A stretch of 64,000 nt of DNA, taken from the NCBI RefSeq assembly GCF_024166365.1, contig NC_064835.1, positions 62,538,607 to 62,602,606 of the forward strand, given 5' to 3'. How positions within the stretch are numbered: the first letter of the stretch is position 1; each line of letters opens with the position of its first letter. The stretch is from Elephas maximus indicus (Eukaryota > Chordata > Mammalia > Proboscidea > Elephantidae). A program made the translations under genes and the position numbers. Shown one piece after another: positions 24,501-37,658 of this stretch. The notes beneath the pieces were generated by a model that worked only from the letters and a program-made list of their open reading frames with translations, was not told the DNA's origin and made no database searches.

Positions 24501-25280
24501 CTAGCAAAGGGAACAGATAGTCACATGGTAATGCACAGAAGGCAGACGGAACTCAGGAGCAGGTTAGGATGGAGAGGAAGAGTCAACAGAGGCTTAAATG
24601 TGTGAGTGAACCTGTGGGAGCAAACCAGACTGCCTGGGGAGAGGACAGAGGCAGAGGAGGATTGAAGTGGACCTCAGGGAATGCCCCATCAGGAGACAGA
24701 AAATTTAGGATGGCAGAAGGGGAGATTTGAAAACAACAAGAAAAACCCAACAGGGACAGAATTATGGCAGCCTGTGAAGATGAAGGGGTCAAGAGTAATC
24801 GGCCAATGGAACAAGTGGCCAAATGCCCTCGATGACAACTGGAAAGGATACTTCCGAATTCATTCTATGAAGCCAGCATGACCCAGATACCAAAACCAGG
24901 CAAGGACACCACAAAAAAAGAAAATTACAGATCAATATCTCTCATGAATATAGATGCAAAAATTCTCAACGAAATTCCAGCCAGTAGAATTCAGCATCAT
25001 ATTAAAAAAAAAAAGATACACCACAACCAAGTGGGATTCATACTAGGTATACAAGAATTGTTCAACATTAGAAGATCAATCCACATAATCCACCGCATAA
25101 ATAAAACAAAATAATCACATGATCATCTCAATCGATGCAGAAAAGGCATTCAATAAAGTCCAATAGCCATTCCTGATTAAAAACTCTCAATAAGACAGGA
25201 ATAATAATAAAAAAAAAAAAAAAACAGGAATAGAAGAGAATATTCCTCAACATAATAAAGGGCATCTATACAAAACCAAC

Positions 25281-25441
25281 CCTGGTAGCGTAGTGGTTAA
25301 TTGCTACGGCTGCTAACCAAAGAATTGGCAGTTCGAATCCGCTAGGTGCTCCTTGGAAACTCTATAGGGCAGTTCTACTCTGTCCTATAGGGCTGCTATG
25401 AGTCGGAATCGACTCAACGGCACTGGGTTTGGTTTTTTGGT
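25281..25441 (+). repeat. AfroSINE, short form, in L1 ORF2
   Basis: The short form (gctccttggaaactctatag) is inserted in the L1. TATACAAAACCAAC flanks it perfectly (25267-25280 and 25442-25455). Confidence 0.95.
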
Positions 25442-26651
25442 TATACAAAACCAACAGCCAACATCATTCTTAACACAGAGAGGTTGAAAACCTTCCGCCT
25501 GAGAACAGGAACAAGACAAGGATGCCCTTTATTGCCACTCCTGTTTACCATTGTGCTGGAAGTCCTAGGTAGAGCAATAATGCAAGAAAAAGAAATAAAA
25601 GGCATCCAAATTAGTAAGGAAGAAGTAGAACTATCCCTATTCGTGGATGATATGATACTATACATAGAGAGCCCCAAAGACTGCACAAGAATACTACTGG
25701 AACTAATAGAAAGATTCAGCAGAGTTGCAGGATACAAAATAAACATACAAAAATCAGTTGGCTTCCTCTACACCAATAAAGAGAACTATGAAAAGGATAT
25801 CAAGAAAGCAATACTGTTTATGATAGCCCCTAACATAGTTCTCTTTATAGGCATTACTGGCACGAATCAAAAAAACAGAAAATAACAAATGTTGGAGAGG
25901 CTGCAGGGAGATTGAAACTCTTATGCACTGCTGGTGGGAATGCAAAATGGTACAACCATTGTGGGAAATGATATCGTGCTTCCTTAAGAAGCTAGAAATA
26001 GAAATACCATATGATCCAGCAATCTCACTCCTAGGAATATGTCCTAGAGAAATAACAGCCATCACACTAATAGATATATGCATGCCCATGTTCATTGCAG
26101 CATTGTTCACAATAGAAAAAAGATGGAAACAACCTAAGTGCCCATCAACAGATGAATGGGTAAACGAACTATGGTACATACAACAACAGCATACTACACT
26201 ATGATAAAGAACAATGATGAATCTGCGAAACATCTCACAACATGGATGAATCTGGAAAACATTATGCTGAGTGAAATAAGTCAATGACAAAAGAACATGA
26301 GACCACTATTATAAAAATTCATGAAAAGGTTTACACACAGAAAGAAACAGTTTTTGATGGCTATGAGGGAGAGGAGGGGTGGGGCGGGAACACTAATTAG
26401 TAGATAAGTGGTAACTTTTGTGAAGGGTAAGACAGTACACAATACTGGGGAAGTCAGCACAACTTGACCTAGGCAAAGTCATAGAAGTTTCACAGACACA
26501 TCCAAACTCACTGAGGGACAGAGTTACTAGGCTGAGGGCTGGGGACCGTGGTCTCAGGGACATCTAGCTCAATTGGCATAACATAGTTTATAAGAAAATG
26601 TTCTACATCTGACTGTGGTGAGTAGTGTCTGAGGTCTTAAAAGCTTGTGAG

Positions 26652-27547
26652 CGAGAATTATTTTAGGTAAGGGGAAGGACAACAGACAATACAGGGGAAG
26701 TCAGCACAACTGGACTAAACCAAGAGCAAAGAAGTTTCCTGAAAACAACCAAACAGTTCAAGGAACAGAGTAGCAGGGGGAGGGTTCTGGGGACTATGGT
26801 TCCAGGGGATATCTAGGTCAATTGGCATAACAAAGTGTCTTAAGAAAATGTTCTGCATCCCACTTTGGTGAGTGGCGTCTGGGGTCTTAAAAGTTAGCAA
26901 GTGGTCACCTAAGATGCATCAATTGGTTTCAACCCACCTGGAGCAAAGGAGAATGAAGAACACCAAAGACACAAGGAAACTATTAGCCCAAGAGACAGAA
27001 AGGGCCACATAAACCGAAGACTCCATCAGCCTGAGACGGGAAGAACTAGATGGTGCCCAGCTACCACCAGTGACTGCCCTGACAGGGAACACAACAGAGA
27101 AACCCTGATGGAGCAGGAGAAAAATGGGATGCAGACCTCAAATTCTAGTAAAAAGACCAGACTTAGTGGTCTGACTGAGATTGGAGGGAGCCCAGAGGTC
27201 ATGGCCCCCAGACTCTCTGTTAGCCCAAAACTAAATCCATTCCCAAAGCCAGCTCTTCAAAGATTAGACTGGACTGACTATAAGACAAAAAGATACTGGT
27301 GAGGAGTGTGCTTCCTAACTCAAGTAGACTATGTGAGCAGCTCCTGTTTGGAGGCAAAACGAGAAGGCAGAGGGGACAGGAGCTGGTTGAATGGACATAG
27401 GAAATACAGAGTGGAGAGAAGGAGTGTGCTGTCACATTGTAGGGAGAGTAACTAGGGTCACATAACAATGTGTATATAAGTTTTTGAATGAGAAACTGAC
27501 TTGAATTGTAAATTTTCACTTAAAGCACAATAAAAAAATAAATAAAT
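26652..27547 (+). mobile_element. L1 3' end inserted in the older L1 3' UTR
   Basis: A second L1 3' UTR (cactttggtgagtggcgtct ... acttaaagcacaataaaaaa) interrupts the outer one. AAAGCTTGTGAG occurs at 26640-26651 and 27548-27559 as the target duplication, and the outer 3' UTR is continuous across it. Confidence 0.9.
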
Positions 27548-28270
27548 AAAGCTTGTGAGTGGCCATGTAAGATACATCTGTTGGTCCCATCCCAGCTGAC
27601 GCAAAGGAGAATGAAGAAAACCAAATACACAAAGGAAAGATTAGTCCAAACGACTGATGGACCACAACTATCGCAACCTCCACCAGACTGAGCCCAGAAC
27701 AACTAAGTGGTGCCTGGCTACCAGCAGCGACTGCTCTGACAGGGATCACAATAGAGGGTCCTGGACAGAGTGGGAGGAAAATGTAGGACAAAATTCAAAT
27801 TCACACACACACAAAAAAGACCAGACTTGATGGTCTGGCAGAGACTGGAGAAACCTTGAGAGTATGGCCCCTGGACACCCTTTTAACTCAATACTGAAAT
27901 CACTCCCGAGATTCACCCTTCAGCCAAAGATTAGACAGGTCTGTAGGGCAATCAACACACATGAGGAGAGTACTTCATAGTTCAATCATGTATACGAGAC
28001 TAAATGGACACAGCAACCCAAAAGCAAAGATGAGAAGGCAGGAAGGAACAGGGAAACTGGACAAATGGAAATGGAGAATATGGGGTTGAGAAAGGGAGAG
28101 TACTGACACATCGCGGGCTTGGCAACCAATGTCACAAAACAATTCGTGTATTAATTTTTTAATGAGAAACTAATTTTCTCTGAAAACTTTCACCTAAAGC
28201 ACAGTGAATAATAATTACAAAGCATATCAGCCAGTGGAACAAGTGATCAAAAGCCTTCAGTGACAGCTGG

Positions 28271-28760
28271 ATTGGCTGGTTAGCAGGTGGCCTGTGACCG
28301 TGAGGAGCACAGTGGCATTTGAGGTTGGCTGAAGTCTACTGCAGGCAGTTAGGAAAAGCATGGCAGTGAGGAGTGGAATGCAGGTCCCAGAAGGCGGAGA
28401 AGGGGTGTCAGGAAGCCAAGGATGAAGGGGGATGGACAGCAGGAATTGAGGGGTGATGAGGTGGTAATGCCAGGGTGAGTAGTGGCTTGTGCCAGAACAA
28501 GCCTGTGGAGCACAGAAAACGTGGCCCTTGGGGCAAAGGGTGGACAGGGACACTTATTGGTGGCCTACTTAGCAAAGAAATCTGAGAAAAGGACCTAGGT
28601 CCTGTGCAGGAGTGGGAGGGTGAGGTACAGAAGCAGGGACAGGAACAGACAGTGACACACACAGATATCATCAGGTGGGGTGACATCTTGGTCACTGCAA
28701 CACAGTGCCAATCATGCAGCCTGTGTGATGGATATGGTTTCCATGAGATGAAAATAAGCA
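28271..28760. other. FBXO41: FBXO41 intron 1, nothing recognised
   Basis: The sequence is G-rich and unique-looking. The minus frames here have no recognisable product. Confidence 0.4.
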
Positions 28761-28764
28761 TCTT

Positions 28765-29420
28765 CTTTTTAAGATTTTTTTTTTTAGATTTAACAAAATA
28801 GTGCACTAATCTTGTACAGCTTGCTGACTGTTTACATGTATATACACTTGTATAATCACCACTCAGATCAAGATATAGAACACTTGCAGCATCCCATAAG
28901 CTTCCCTCATGCCTCTTCCCAGTCCATATAGCACCCAGGGGTGAATCTCTGTTTTGACTTCTGTCATCATCAGTTTTGTCTGTTCTTGAACTCCAAATAT
29001 ATGGAATCCTACAGCATGTGCACTCTTTAATATGGCTTCTTTTGTGCAAGATAACGTTGAATGGACTCATCCATGTTATTGCAGGTACTAGGAGTTCCTT
29101 TTCTTATTGCTGGGTAGTATTCCATCATGAGGGGTACCTGCGTGGTGCAAACTGTTAAGCGCTGGACTACCAGCTGAAAGGCTGGTGGTTCAAACCCACC
29201 CAGAGGCACCCCAGAAGATAAACCTGGCATGTGCTTCCGAAAGGTCAGGGCCTCGACAAACGCCATGGAGCACAGTTCTACTTTGTTGTATATGGGGTTG
29301 CCAGGGGTCAGAACTCACTGGATGGCAACTAACAACAACATGCCATTATGAACATACTACCGTCATTGTACTGCTGATGCGCACTTGGGTTGTTTCCAGG
29401 TTGGGATTATTATAAGTAAA
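28765..29420 (-). mobile_element. Old L1 (L1M-type) 3' region, split by an AfroSINE
   Basis: Reverse-orientation L1 text (cttattgctgggtagtattc, tgcgcacttgggttgtttcc) flanks the SINE at 29128-29340. Confidence 0.65.
29128..29340 (+). repeat. AfroSINE, 'ggtcagggcctcg' variant
   Basis: The head is ggggtacctgcgtggtgcaa, the B box is gtggttcaaaccc, and the tail is ggatggcaactaacaacaac. It is inserted in an old L1. Confidence 0.85.
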
Positions 29421-29591
29421 GCGAGTTTTCCTTTTTAAGAACTCTCGTTCTTTCACTCTTGTACATGTACAGGCCCTCTCGGAGGTTAGGCCATTGGTCT
29501 TCCCCCTGCATTCTAAGAACTTATTCCCTGGGAAGGGGGCTGCCGGGGAGCAGTGATACCAACCTCCTAAGACTTCCTCCCTCTCTTTCAG

Positions 29592-29729
29592 CTTCCTTGC
29601 CCCTGGCAGCGGGCGCCCTGAGCCTTCCTGACCCCACAGGGGGGCTCGCCCGAGGCCCCCCATGAACGCGCCTGGCTGACCAGTGGGGCGGCCGCGGTGG
29701 AGCCCGGGCACCGCGGGGCCAGCGGGGCC
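29592..29729 (+). other. FBXO41: FBXO41 5' UTR part of the start-codon exon
   Basis: The acceptor ctctctttcag ends at 29591 and the start codon is at 29730. If the upstream noncoding exon is not used, transcription would start near here, since 29600-30650 is itself CpG-rich. Confidence 0.55.
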
Positions 29730-32700
29730 ATGGCCTCGCTGGACCTGCCGTACCGCTGCCCGCGCTGCGGAGAGCACAAGCGCTTCCGGAGCCTGTCGTC
29801 GCTGCGCGCACACCTAGAGTACAGCCACACCTACGAGACACTCTACATCCTCTCCAAGACCAACAGCATCTGCGACGGGGCTGCAGCTGCGGCAGCAGCC
29901 GCGGCTGCGTCAGGCTTCCAGCTGGCGCCCGAGCCCGCCGCCCTGCTGGCCGTGCCCGGCGCCCGGCGTGAGGTCTTCGAAAGCACGTCCTTCCAGGGCA
30001 AGGAGCAGACGGCCGGGCCGCCCGCAGGGCCACACCTGTTGCATCACCACCACCACCACGCGCCCCTCGCCCACTTCCCCGGCGACTTGGTGCCCGCCAG
30101 CCTACCTTGTGAGGAGCTGGCCGAGCCGAGCCTGGTGCCCGCCGCGCGCTACGCGCTGCGCGAGATAGAGATTCCGCTGGGCGAGCTGTTCGCGCGCAAG
30201 TCGGTGGCGTCCTCTGCATGCTCGACGCCACCACCCGGGCCTGGGCCCGGCCCTTGTCCCGGGCCCGCCTCAGCCTCGCCGGCATCGCCGTTGCCCGCCG
30301 ATGTGGCGTATGAGGAGGGACTGGCCCGCCTCAAGATCCGCGCGCTGGAGAAGCTGGAGGTAGACCGGCGGCTGGAGCGGCTGAGCGAGGAGGTGGAGCA
30401 GAAGATCGCGGGCCAGGTGGGCAGGCTGCAGGCCGAGCTGGAACGCAAAGCGGCCGAGCTGGAGACTGCGCGGCAGGAGAGCGCGCGGCTGGGGCGCGAA
30501 AAGGAGGAGCTGGAGGAGCGCGCCTCTGAGCTCTCGCGCCAGGTGGACGTGAGCGTGGAGCTGCTGGCCTCGCTCAAGCAGGACCTGGTGCACAAGGAAC
30601 AGGAATTGAGCCGCAAGCAGCAGTGAGTGGGGACGCAGGGCCGTATGGGTGGGTTTGCCGTGAAAGTTTCTGAATGGGTGACAGTGTGCCACTGCGCCAC
30701 CACCACCGAGAGCTTGCTTGAGTGTGGCTATGAGTGTGTCTGTGTGTGGGACCAAGAGCATGTCCTGATGGTATGTGTTTGACTGGAACTGTGAGTTCAG
30801 GGCAGTATGTGCTTGCCAGTGAAGACTGCCTATTTCTCTTCCTTCTCTAGCTGGCATCCTTGTAAAAGCCAACCCCTGCATTTTTGTACCAGATGCTGTC
30901 CTTTTTGCCTGCTCAAAGACATGGCTCAGTTCTCCCCTCTTCCACAAAACCTCTCTAGCTACTGTATCAGTCCTAAAAGCAGTCAAGCATGATGTCATTT
31001 CTGCCACCTGTCTTAACCCTACTACCCTATAAGCTATTGCCTTGTTTCTCTTCTCCTTGTTTCTCCTACCTCCTTGAAAGTATTGTTCATATTTCTGTCT
31101 CCAATTTCTTTCCTCCCGTTCTCTCTTGAACCCACTTTGGTCAGGTTTCTGCCTTCACCACTGTCCTTTGTGTCACCAATGACCTTCATGTCGCTAAGGC
31201 TGAGTCATCACCTTGACCCCTCAGCAACATTTGACACAGCTGATTCTTAAAGCACTTTCTTGGCTTCCAGGACACTTTTCTGGGATTTCCTCCTGTTTTT
31301 GCTCCTTCTCAGGCTTCTTTTCTGGTTACCCCGATATCTCTCTAGCCTTTAAATGTAGGAGTTATGGGACACGTGGAGGTTATTTATACGTACCTGTTGT
31401 GATGGAGGAGCCCTGGTGGCACAGTGGTAAAGAGCTTGGCTACTAACCAAAAGGTCGGCAGTTCCAATTCACCCGCTGTTCCTTGGAAACCCTATGGGGT
31501 AGTTATACTCTGTCCTCCAGGGTCACTATGAGCCAGAATCGACTCGATGACAACGGTTTTGGTTTTTTTGGTTTTATTGTGATGGAAGCTCCATGAGGGC
31601 AGGGATTTTTCTCTCTTTTGGTCACTGCTATATCCCCAATGCCTAGAATGGTGCCTGGCACCTAGGAGTTGCTTGTATTAGTGCCCGAGGGCTGCCATAA
31701 CAAATTGCCAGACACTGGGTGGCTTAAAACAACAGACATTTATTCTCTCACAGTTCTGGAGGGCAGAAGCCCAAAATCAAGTTTTGGACTGAGAGATTGG
31801 TGAGTGAAAGATGGTTCTTTCTGGAGGCTCTGAGGGAGAATCCTTTCCATGCCCCTCTCTTAGCTTCTGGTGGCTGTTGGCAGTCCTCGGCACTTCTGGC
31901 TTGTAGCTGCATAACTTCAACCTCAGTCTTCACATGGCCTTCACGTGGCCCACAGAGGAGAACCCTGTCTCAAATCTCCCTCTCCTTTCCTTCATAAGGA
32001 CACCACTCGTTGGCTTTAGGGTCCACCCTCAATCCAGTATGATTTTATCCTGAAATTCTTAATTACATTTGAAAAGACCCTGTTTCCATATAAGCTCACA
32101 TTCATGAGTGCCAGGGGTTAAAAGCTGGACATATTTTGGGGGAGGATACAATCCAAACCACTACCCGTTAAAAAATGCATTACCGTTGAGTCAATTCCGA
32201 CTCATAGTGAACATATAGGACAGAGTAGAACTGCCCTACAGGGTTTCCAAGGTGCGGCTGGTGAATTCGAACTGCCGACCTTTTGGTTAGCAGCCGATCT
32301 CTTAACCACCACACTACCGGGGCTCCCTGCACCACCAGGGCTCCCCCATTACAGTGCTCAATAAACGTTGAATGGATGAATGGACAACTGTGAATGCACT
32401 GGGGAATAAACGCTCAAGGGACTGTGTGTTCATGCAACTCCTGGAGGCTGGTGCCATTATAAACAAGTGTCTGCATCTGAGTGTATTTCCCTATGTGCTG
32501 ATGTGACTTCATGGGTGTATTTTGGAATATTTCTGTAGGCCTGAAAATGTGTGTGTTTGAGTGTGTTGCTGGGACGGTGCCTTCATGTCTTTGTGTCTCT
32601 TAGACTGTGTGTGTGTGCCTGAGAATGAATATAACATGAATACATGTACATGAATGTGTGGGGCTGGACACGGGGGCTGTGTATTAGGCTATGTGTAGGG

Positions 32701-32954
32701 CTGTGTGTATGTGGCTGTGCCTGTGTTTCTGTGTTGGGAGGCTGTGTGTGACTGAGTCTGTGTGTTTCTGTGTGAGATGGATGTGTCTGGTTATGGTGGA
32801 TAGCTGTGTGGTACTGTGTGTGTGTGTGATATATGACTCTGTGTGCCGGTCAGTGTTTCTGGGGGGACAAGTGGCAGTGTGTGACTGAATATGTCTGTGT
32901 GAGATGGATGTGTCTGGTTGTGGTGGATGACTGTGTGGGGCTGTATGGGCTGTG

Positions 32955-32985
<31 letters not shown>

Positions 32986-33086
32986 GTATATGACTGTGTG
33001 TGCCTGTTTCTGGGGGGACACATGGCACTGTGTGACTATGTCTGTGTGAGATGGATGTGTCTGGTTATGCTGGATGGCTGTGTGGA

Positions 33087-33118
<32 letters not shown>

Positions 33119-36100
33119 GTATGACTCTGTGTGCCTGTCAGTGTTTCTGGGGTGACATGTGGCAATGTGTGACTGAGTCTGTCTGTGAGCACTTCTGTGG
33201 GGAGCAGTGGTATCTGGTTGAGTGTTTGGGGCCGGGTAGGTGGGGTGTGAGTGTGTGTGCCACTGTGAGGGGCAATCTCCTGACCCTGTTGTGCATGGAT
33301 CTGTGTGACCATGAGCAGACAGCTCTGCCTGTGTCTCTCCACGGGCTAGGGTCTCACCCAGAGGGTAGGTGGGCAGCCAGGCAGAGGCAGCGAGGTAAGA
33401 AATTGCTCTGGGCCCAGGGAGGTGGTGCAGATCGACCAGTTCCTGAAGGAGACGGCAGCGCGGGAGGCCAGTGCCAAGCTGCGGCTGCAGCAGTTCATTG
33501 AGGAGCTGCTGGAGAGGGCTGACCGGGCCGAGCGGCAGCTGCAGGTCATCAGCAGCAGCTGTGGCAGCACACCCAGTGCCAGCCTGGGCCGTGGCGGCGG
33601 GGGCGGTGGTGCGGGGCCGGGGCCCCGGGGCCCAGGCCGGATGGTGAGTACCTGCCTGCCTTCCCTTCCCTCCTTCACCTGCACAGCCGGCCCCCACGGC
33701 CTCCCCTGTAGTACTCCTTGCTGCCCTTCTTTGGCTCCTCCCGCATGAGCAGGCTGCAGGCCTGAAGTTGGGATTCAGGAGCCAAGGGGCCCTCTGATTG
33801 GGCAGAAGTGCCATGCCCCTGAGGGGTGTAGAAAGGTGTGCTCCAGTGACCCTGGCCCTCAGAGGCTTATCTCTGCCCCTCCCTGCAAATGAGAACACAG
33901 GGCAGGGTCTGGGGGGCTGGGTGGTTGTGGGGAGGGGGCTGGTGAGCCTACCTCTCTGGGCTGTTCTGTCTGTCCATTCGTCCATCTTTCCCAACTTTTT
34001 TCCTTCTTCTCTCTCCTCTCCCTCCTCTCCTCTCCATCTTATGCCATTTCTCCTGCTCCTTCTCATCTTCTTCCTTCCTCTGCCCCATTCCTTTCCCTCC
34101 CGCTCTGGGGCCCACAGCGAGAGCACCACGCGGGCCCAGCCGTGCCTAGCACATACGCGGTGTCACGGCATGGCTCCTCTCCCAGCACAGGGTAAGCCTC
34201 GGGCCTGGCCCGCCCCGCGCAGCCCACCCTCACCCTGGAAAGGTCCAGTGGCCATTGGATGGCCACCCATCTGGGGCCTCATCCCCTCCTCCTTCCCCAG
34301 TCCTCTGTGGGTCACCTCGTCTGCCTTTCCACACTCAGAAGGGCTCTTGGAAAGCAGGGTGGGTGGGCTGCCCATGGCTGGTGTGGGGGGCAGTTTGGGC
34401 CGGCCTAGTGCCCCTCGCCCTCACCCTCTGGTCCACCCTGCCCCAGGGCCTCCAGCCGCGTGCCAGCCGCATCCCAGAGCTCAGGCTGCTATGACAGCGA
34501 CAGTCTGGAGCTGCCCCGGCCAGAAGAGGGGGCCCCTGAGGACAGTGGCCCTGGGGGCTTGGGCACACGGGCCCAGGGGGCCAACGGTGGCTCAGAGCGG
34601 TCCCAGGCCCCTCGCAGCTCCGGCCTGCGGCGCCAGGCCATCCAGAATTGGCAGCGCAGACCCCGCCGACACAGCACTGAGGGGGAGGAGGGTGACGTCT
34701 CGGACGTGGGCTCCCGTACCACCGAGTCAGAGGCTGAGGGCTCCTCAGATGCCCCCCGCCCCGGGCCTGCTGGGCCACTGAGCAGCTGTCGTCTCTCAGG
34801 TAAGTCCTGGGAGGGTGGGCAGACAAGACAGCCTTTCCCATAGTGCCAGCCCCCTCAGGGTCTCCGGGCTAGATGGCGAATCTCCTGGTCTTCAGCACCT
34901 CCCTTCCCTTTCCCCGGGTTTGCCCAGGAAGAGGTGACACACTCCCTCTCGCACTGGGCCCTTTGCCCTGGGGCAGGAACTGGCAGAGCAGGGAGGGCTG
35001 CCCCACAGGTGGGTTTTGGCTGTGTGTCGCTCAGGACTCCACATCTACAGGGCCATTTACATGATCAGCTCTTTAACGCCTAGAGTAGTTGAGTGTTCAT
35101 TCCAGACTCGAGGCCCCCCTGGAGCAGTGGGTGAGAGCCCCTCCCATACACCCACCCATGCCCACAAGGCCATGCGCATGTGTGGGTGGGTTAGGGCTCG
35201 GGCCGAGGCATTAGGAGGTTAGAGGCTCCATGTGACTGGGCTCCAGGCAGTCTTCTGTTCAGAGGCCCAATTTCCATCCATGCATATCCTAGCCCCTGGC
35301 GCCTTTCCTTCTCCAAACCTGACTCATTGCCTTATCTGGGGTGAGTCTGGACTTTGTGATAATATACTGTCTTACTAAGAACGTTTAGTTGAGGAAGAGA
35401 CACCTTTTTCTAATTCACAAAATTAGGGATGGGGTGATGACGAGGAGAGGGAAGTGGGGCCCCAGTCCTTCCTCCAGAGTCACACGGTCCTCAGCATGGG
35501 TCTCTCATGCCATTCCTCCTGCAGCTCCTAGCCCTGCCCAGCTCCCCCTACCCACATCCCCACTCTGGCCTTTGACCCCTCCTGCTCACCTTTGCCCTCT
35601 GGTACTCTGCAGCCCGCCCTGAGGGAGGCAGTGGGCGGGGCCGGCGAGCTGAGCGGAGCAGCCCCTCGCGCTCCAATGAGGTCATCAGCCCGGAGATCCT
35701 CAAGATGCGAGCAGCCCTGTTCTGCATCTTTACCTACCTGGACACGCGCACGCTGCTGCATGCCGCCGAGGTCTGCCGGGACTGGCGCTTCGTGGCTCGC
35801 CACCCCGCCGTCTGGACACGGGTGCTGCTCGAGAACGCCCGTGTCTCTTCCAAGGTGCCTGCCCCTATCCATGCCTGCCCTGCACCTTCCACTCACCCCT
35901 GCCCTGAACTTGCCTCCCCCCTTGGTAGGGTCTGACCTCCCAAGTTTGAGTCCGTCAAGGTCTGGGCCTTTCAACCCTTACAACACCCCAGCTCCAGCAT
36001 GGCTCCCCACAACATGCCCGTGGGGCCTCCCATCCTGATGCCGGCCCACCTCCAGCCAGCCAAGCTCAGACTCCTCTTATCCCTGGGGAACCCCCCTCTC

Positions 36101-37626
36101 TCTGCAGTTTCTGGCAATGCTGGCTCAGTGGTGCACCCAGGCCCACTCACTAACCCTGCAGAACCTGAAGCCCCGGCAGCGGGGCAAGAAGGAGAGCAAG
36201 GAAGAGTATGCCAGGAGTACCCGGTGAGGCCCACGGTGGGTAGGTGGTTGGGTGCTCCTGGGCTGCAGGCCCAGAATTGAGCCGGAATGCTTACCGAAGG
36301 TGGCCACGAGCAGCTCCCTGTCCTGGCCATCCCTAGGGGCTGCCTAGAAGCAGGATTGGAGTCACTGCTGAAGGCGGCCGGGGGCAACCTGCTGATCCTA
36401 CGCATCTCCCATTGCCCCAACATCCTCACTGACCGCTCGCTCTGGCTGGCCAGCTGCTACTGCCGTGCCCTACAGGCTGTCACCTACAGGTGGGTCCTCT
36501 TACCAGAAGCAAGGCCCATATGCCCTGGGCCTTGGGCTTCAAGGGGTCCCTAGCTTCTGCACACCCTCCCTCAGGGTTCTCAGGTGAAGGGATCCAAGAG
36601 CTTTGTGACCCAAGGGAAGGAAGCCTCGTAGGAGCAGAGGCCACCAGCATGGGTGGCCCCAACTTTGTCTTTTCAACAGGAGTGCCACGGACCCTGTGGG
36701 CCACGAGGTCATTTGGGCCCTGGGCGCAGGCTGCAGAGAGATTGTCTCTCTCCAGGTGGCACCACTCCACCCGTGGTGAGCCCTGGCAGGGTGGGGAGGG
36801 CTGGCTTGGGATGGGCTGGGGCTGGGTCTGGGTCTGAGGACTGAGCTGGTCTGGGCCCATCCCATAAGGATGATTGGGGACCAGATCACTCACATCAGTC
36901 TATGCATTTAGGCAGTGTAGAGAAAGTATGAGGAGCAAGGCTTTGGAATTGACCTGGGGTCACTAGTAGTGTGACTTTGGGCCAGTTACCTGACCCAGTC
37001 ATGCCTCAGTTTCTTAACCTGCAAAGTGAAAGTGACATGAGGAATCTATTGATCTCCTGGAGCCCCGGTGGTACAGTGATTAAGAGCTCAGCAGCTAACC
37101 AAAAGGTCGGCAGTTCCAATCCACCAGCCACTCTTTGGAAACCCTATGGGACAATTCTACTCTGTCCTATAGGGTCACTATGAGTTGGAATCGACTCAAT
37201 AGCAACGTGGTTTTTTTTTTTTTTTTTTTGGTTTATTGATCTTCTTAGGGCCATTGCAGCTCAAATGAGGTCGTGTACATGAAGTCTGCAGGGCACACAG
37301 TGAGAGCAGTCAACACTAGCTAAAAAGCCGTATTTGTTTGCCATATGAAAGGCAGTTCAGGGAGGTCAGCGTATAATATAAAGAAGAGCTGGTTGTTTGA
37401 GAATCCAGGGTGTGACAGTCATGCATCATTCCGAGTTCCTCAAACACACCAGGTTTTTCACACCTGTTCCCTGGCTTCCATGCCCTTTCTCCACGTAACA
37501 GCCCCTCCCAGGGTATCCGGTGTCCCTTCACTAACATCCCATCTAGACTGTCACTGTCTCCCCACTGCCCCATTCCCCTCATAATACCTTTTTCTGACCC
37601 CTACTGTAGTTCTTTCTGCAATAATT

Positions 37627-37658
<32 letters not shown>

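Larger units (their letters stand above)
24843..28225 (+). mobile_element. L1 with ORF2 reverse transcriptase remnant, nested
   Basis: The element begins within ORF2 (ccaggcaaggacaccac; residues around [13 protein letters not shown]). It continues with the reverse transcriptase core ([13 protein letters not shown]; the catalytic box reads FVDD at 25640-25651). At about 25840 it jumps to the L1 3' region, so the ORF2 C-terminus is deleted. The 3' UTR resumes after an inserted L1 and ends near 28215. Many stops and frameshifts; the element is dead. A 45-base imperfect duplicate flanks it (24798-24842 and 28226-28270). Confidence 0.85.
30623..33417 (+). other. FBXO41: FBXO41 intron with L2, SINEs, MLT1 and a minisatellite
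   Basis: Besides the repeats listed separately, no extra exon is seen. The last 700 bases are almost all GT-rich repeat. Confidence 0.7.

Noticed and set aside
24878..26204. Reverse transcriptase-like frame as a domesticated gene
   Set aside because: It is part of an L1 with target duplication, internal deletion, SINE and L1 insertions and many stops.
32791..34129. Frames of 183, 222 and 354 codons across the GT-rich minisatellite
   Set aside because: They read through the tandem repeat; only the exon 2 part is real coding sequence, on the plus strand.
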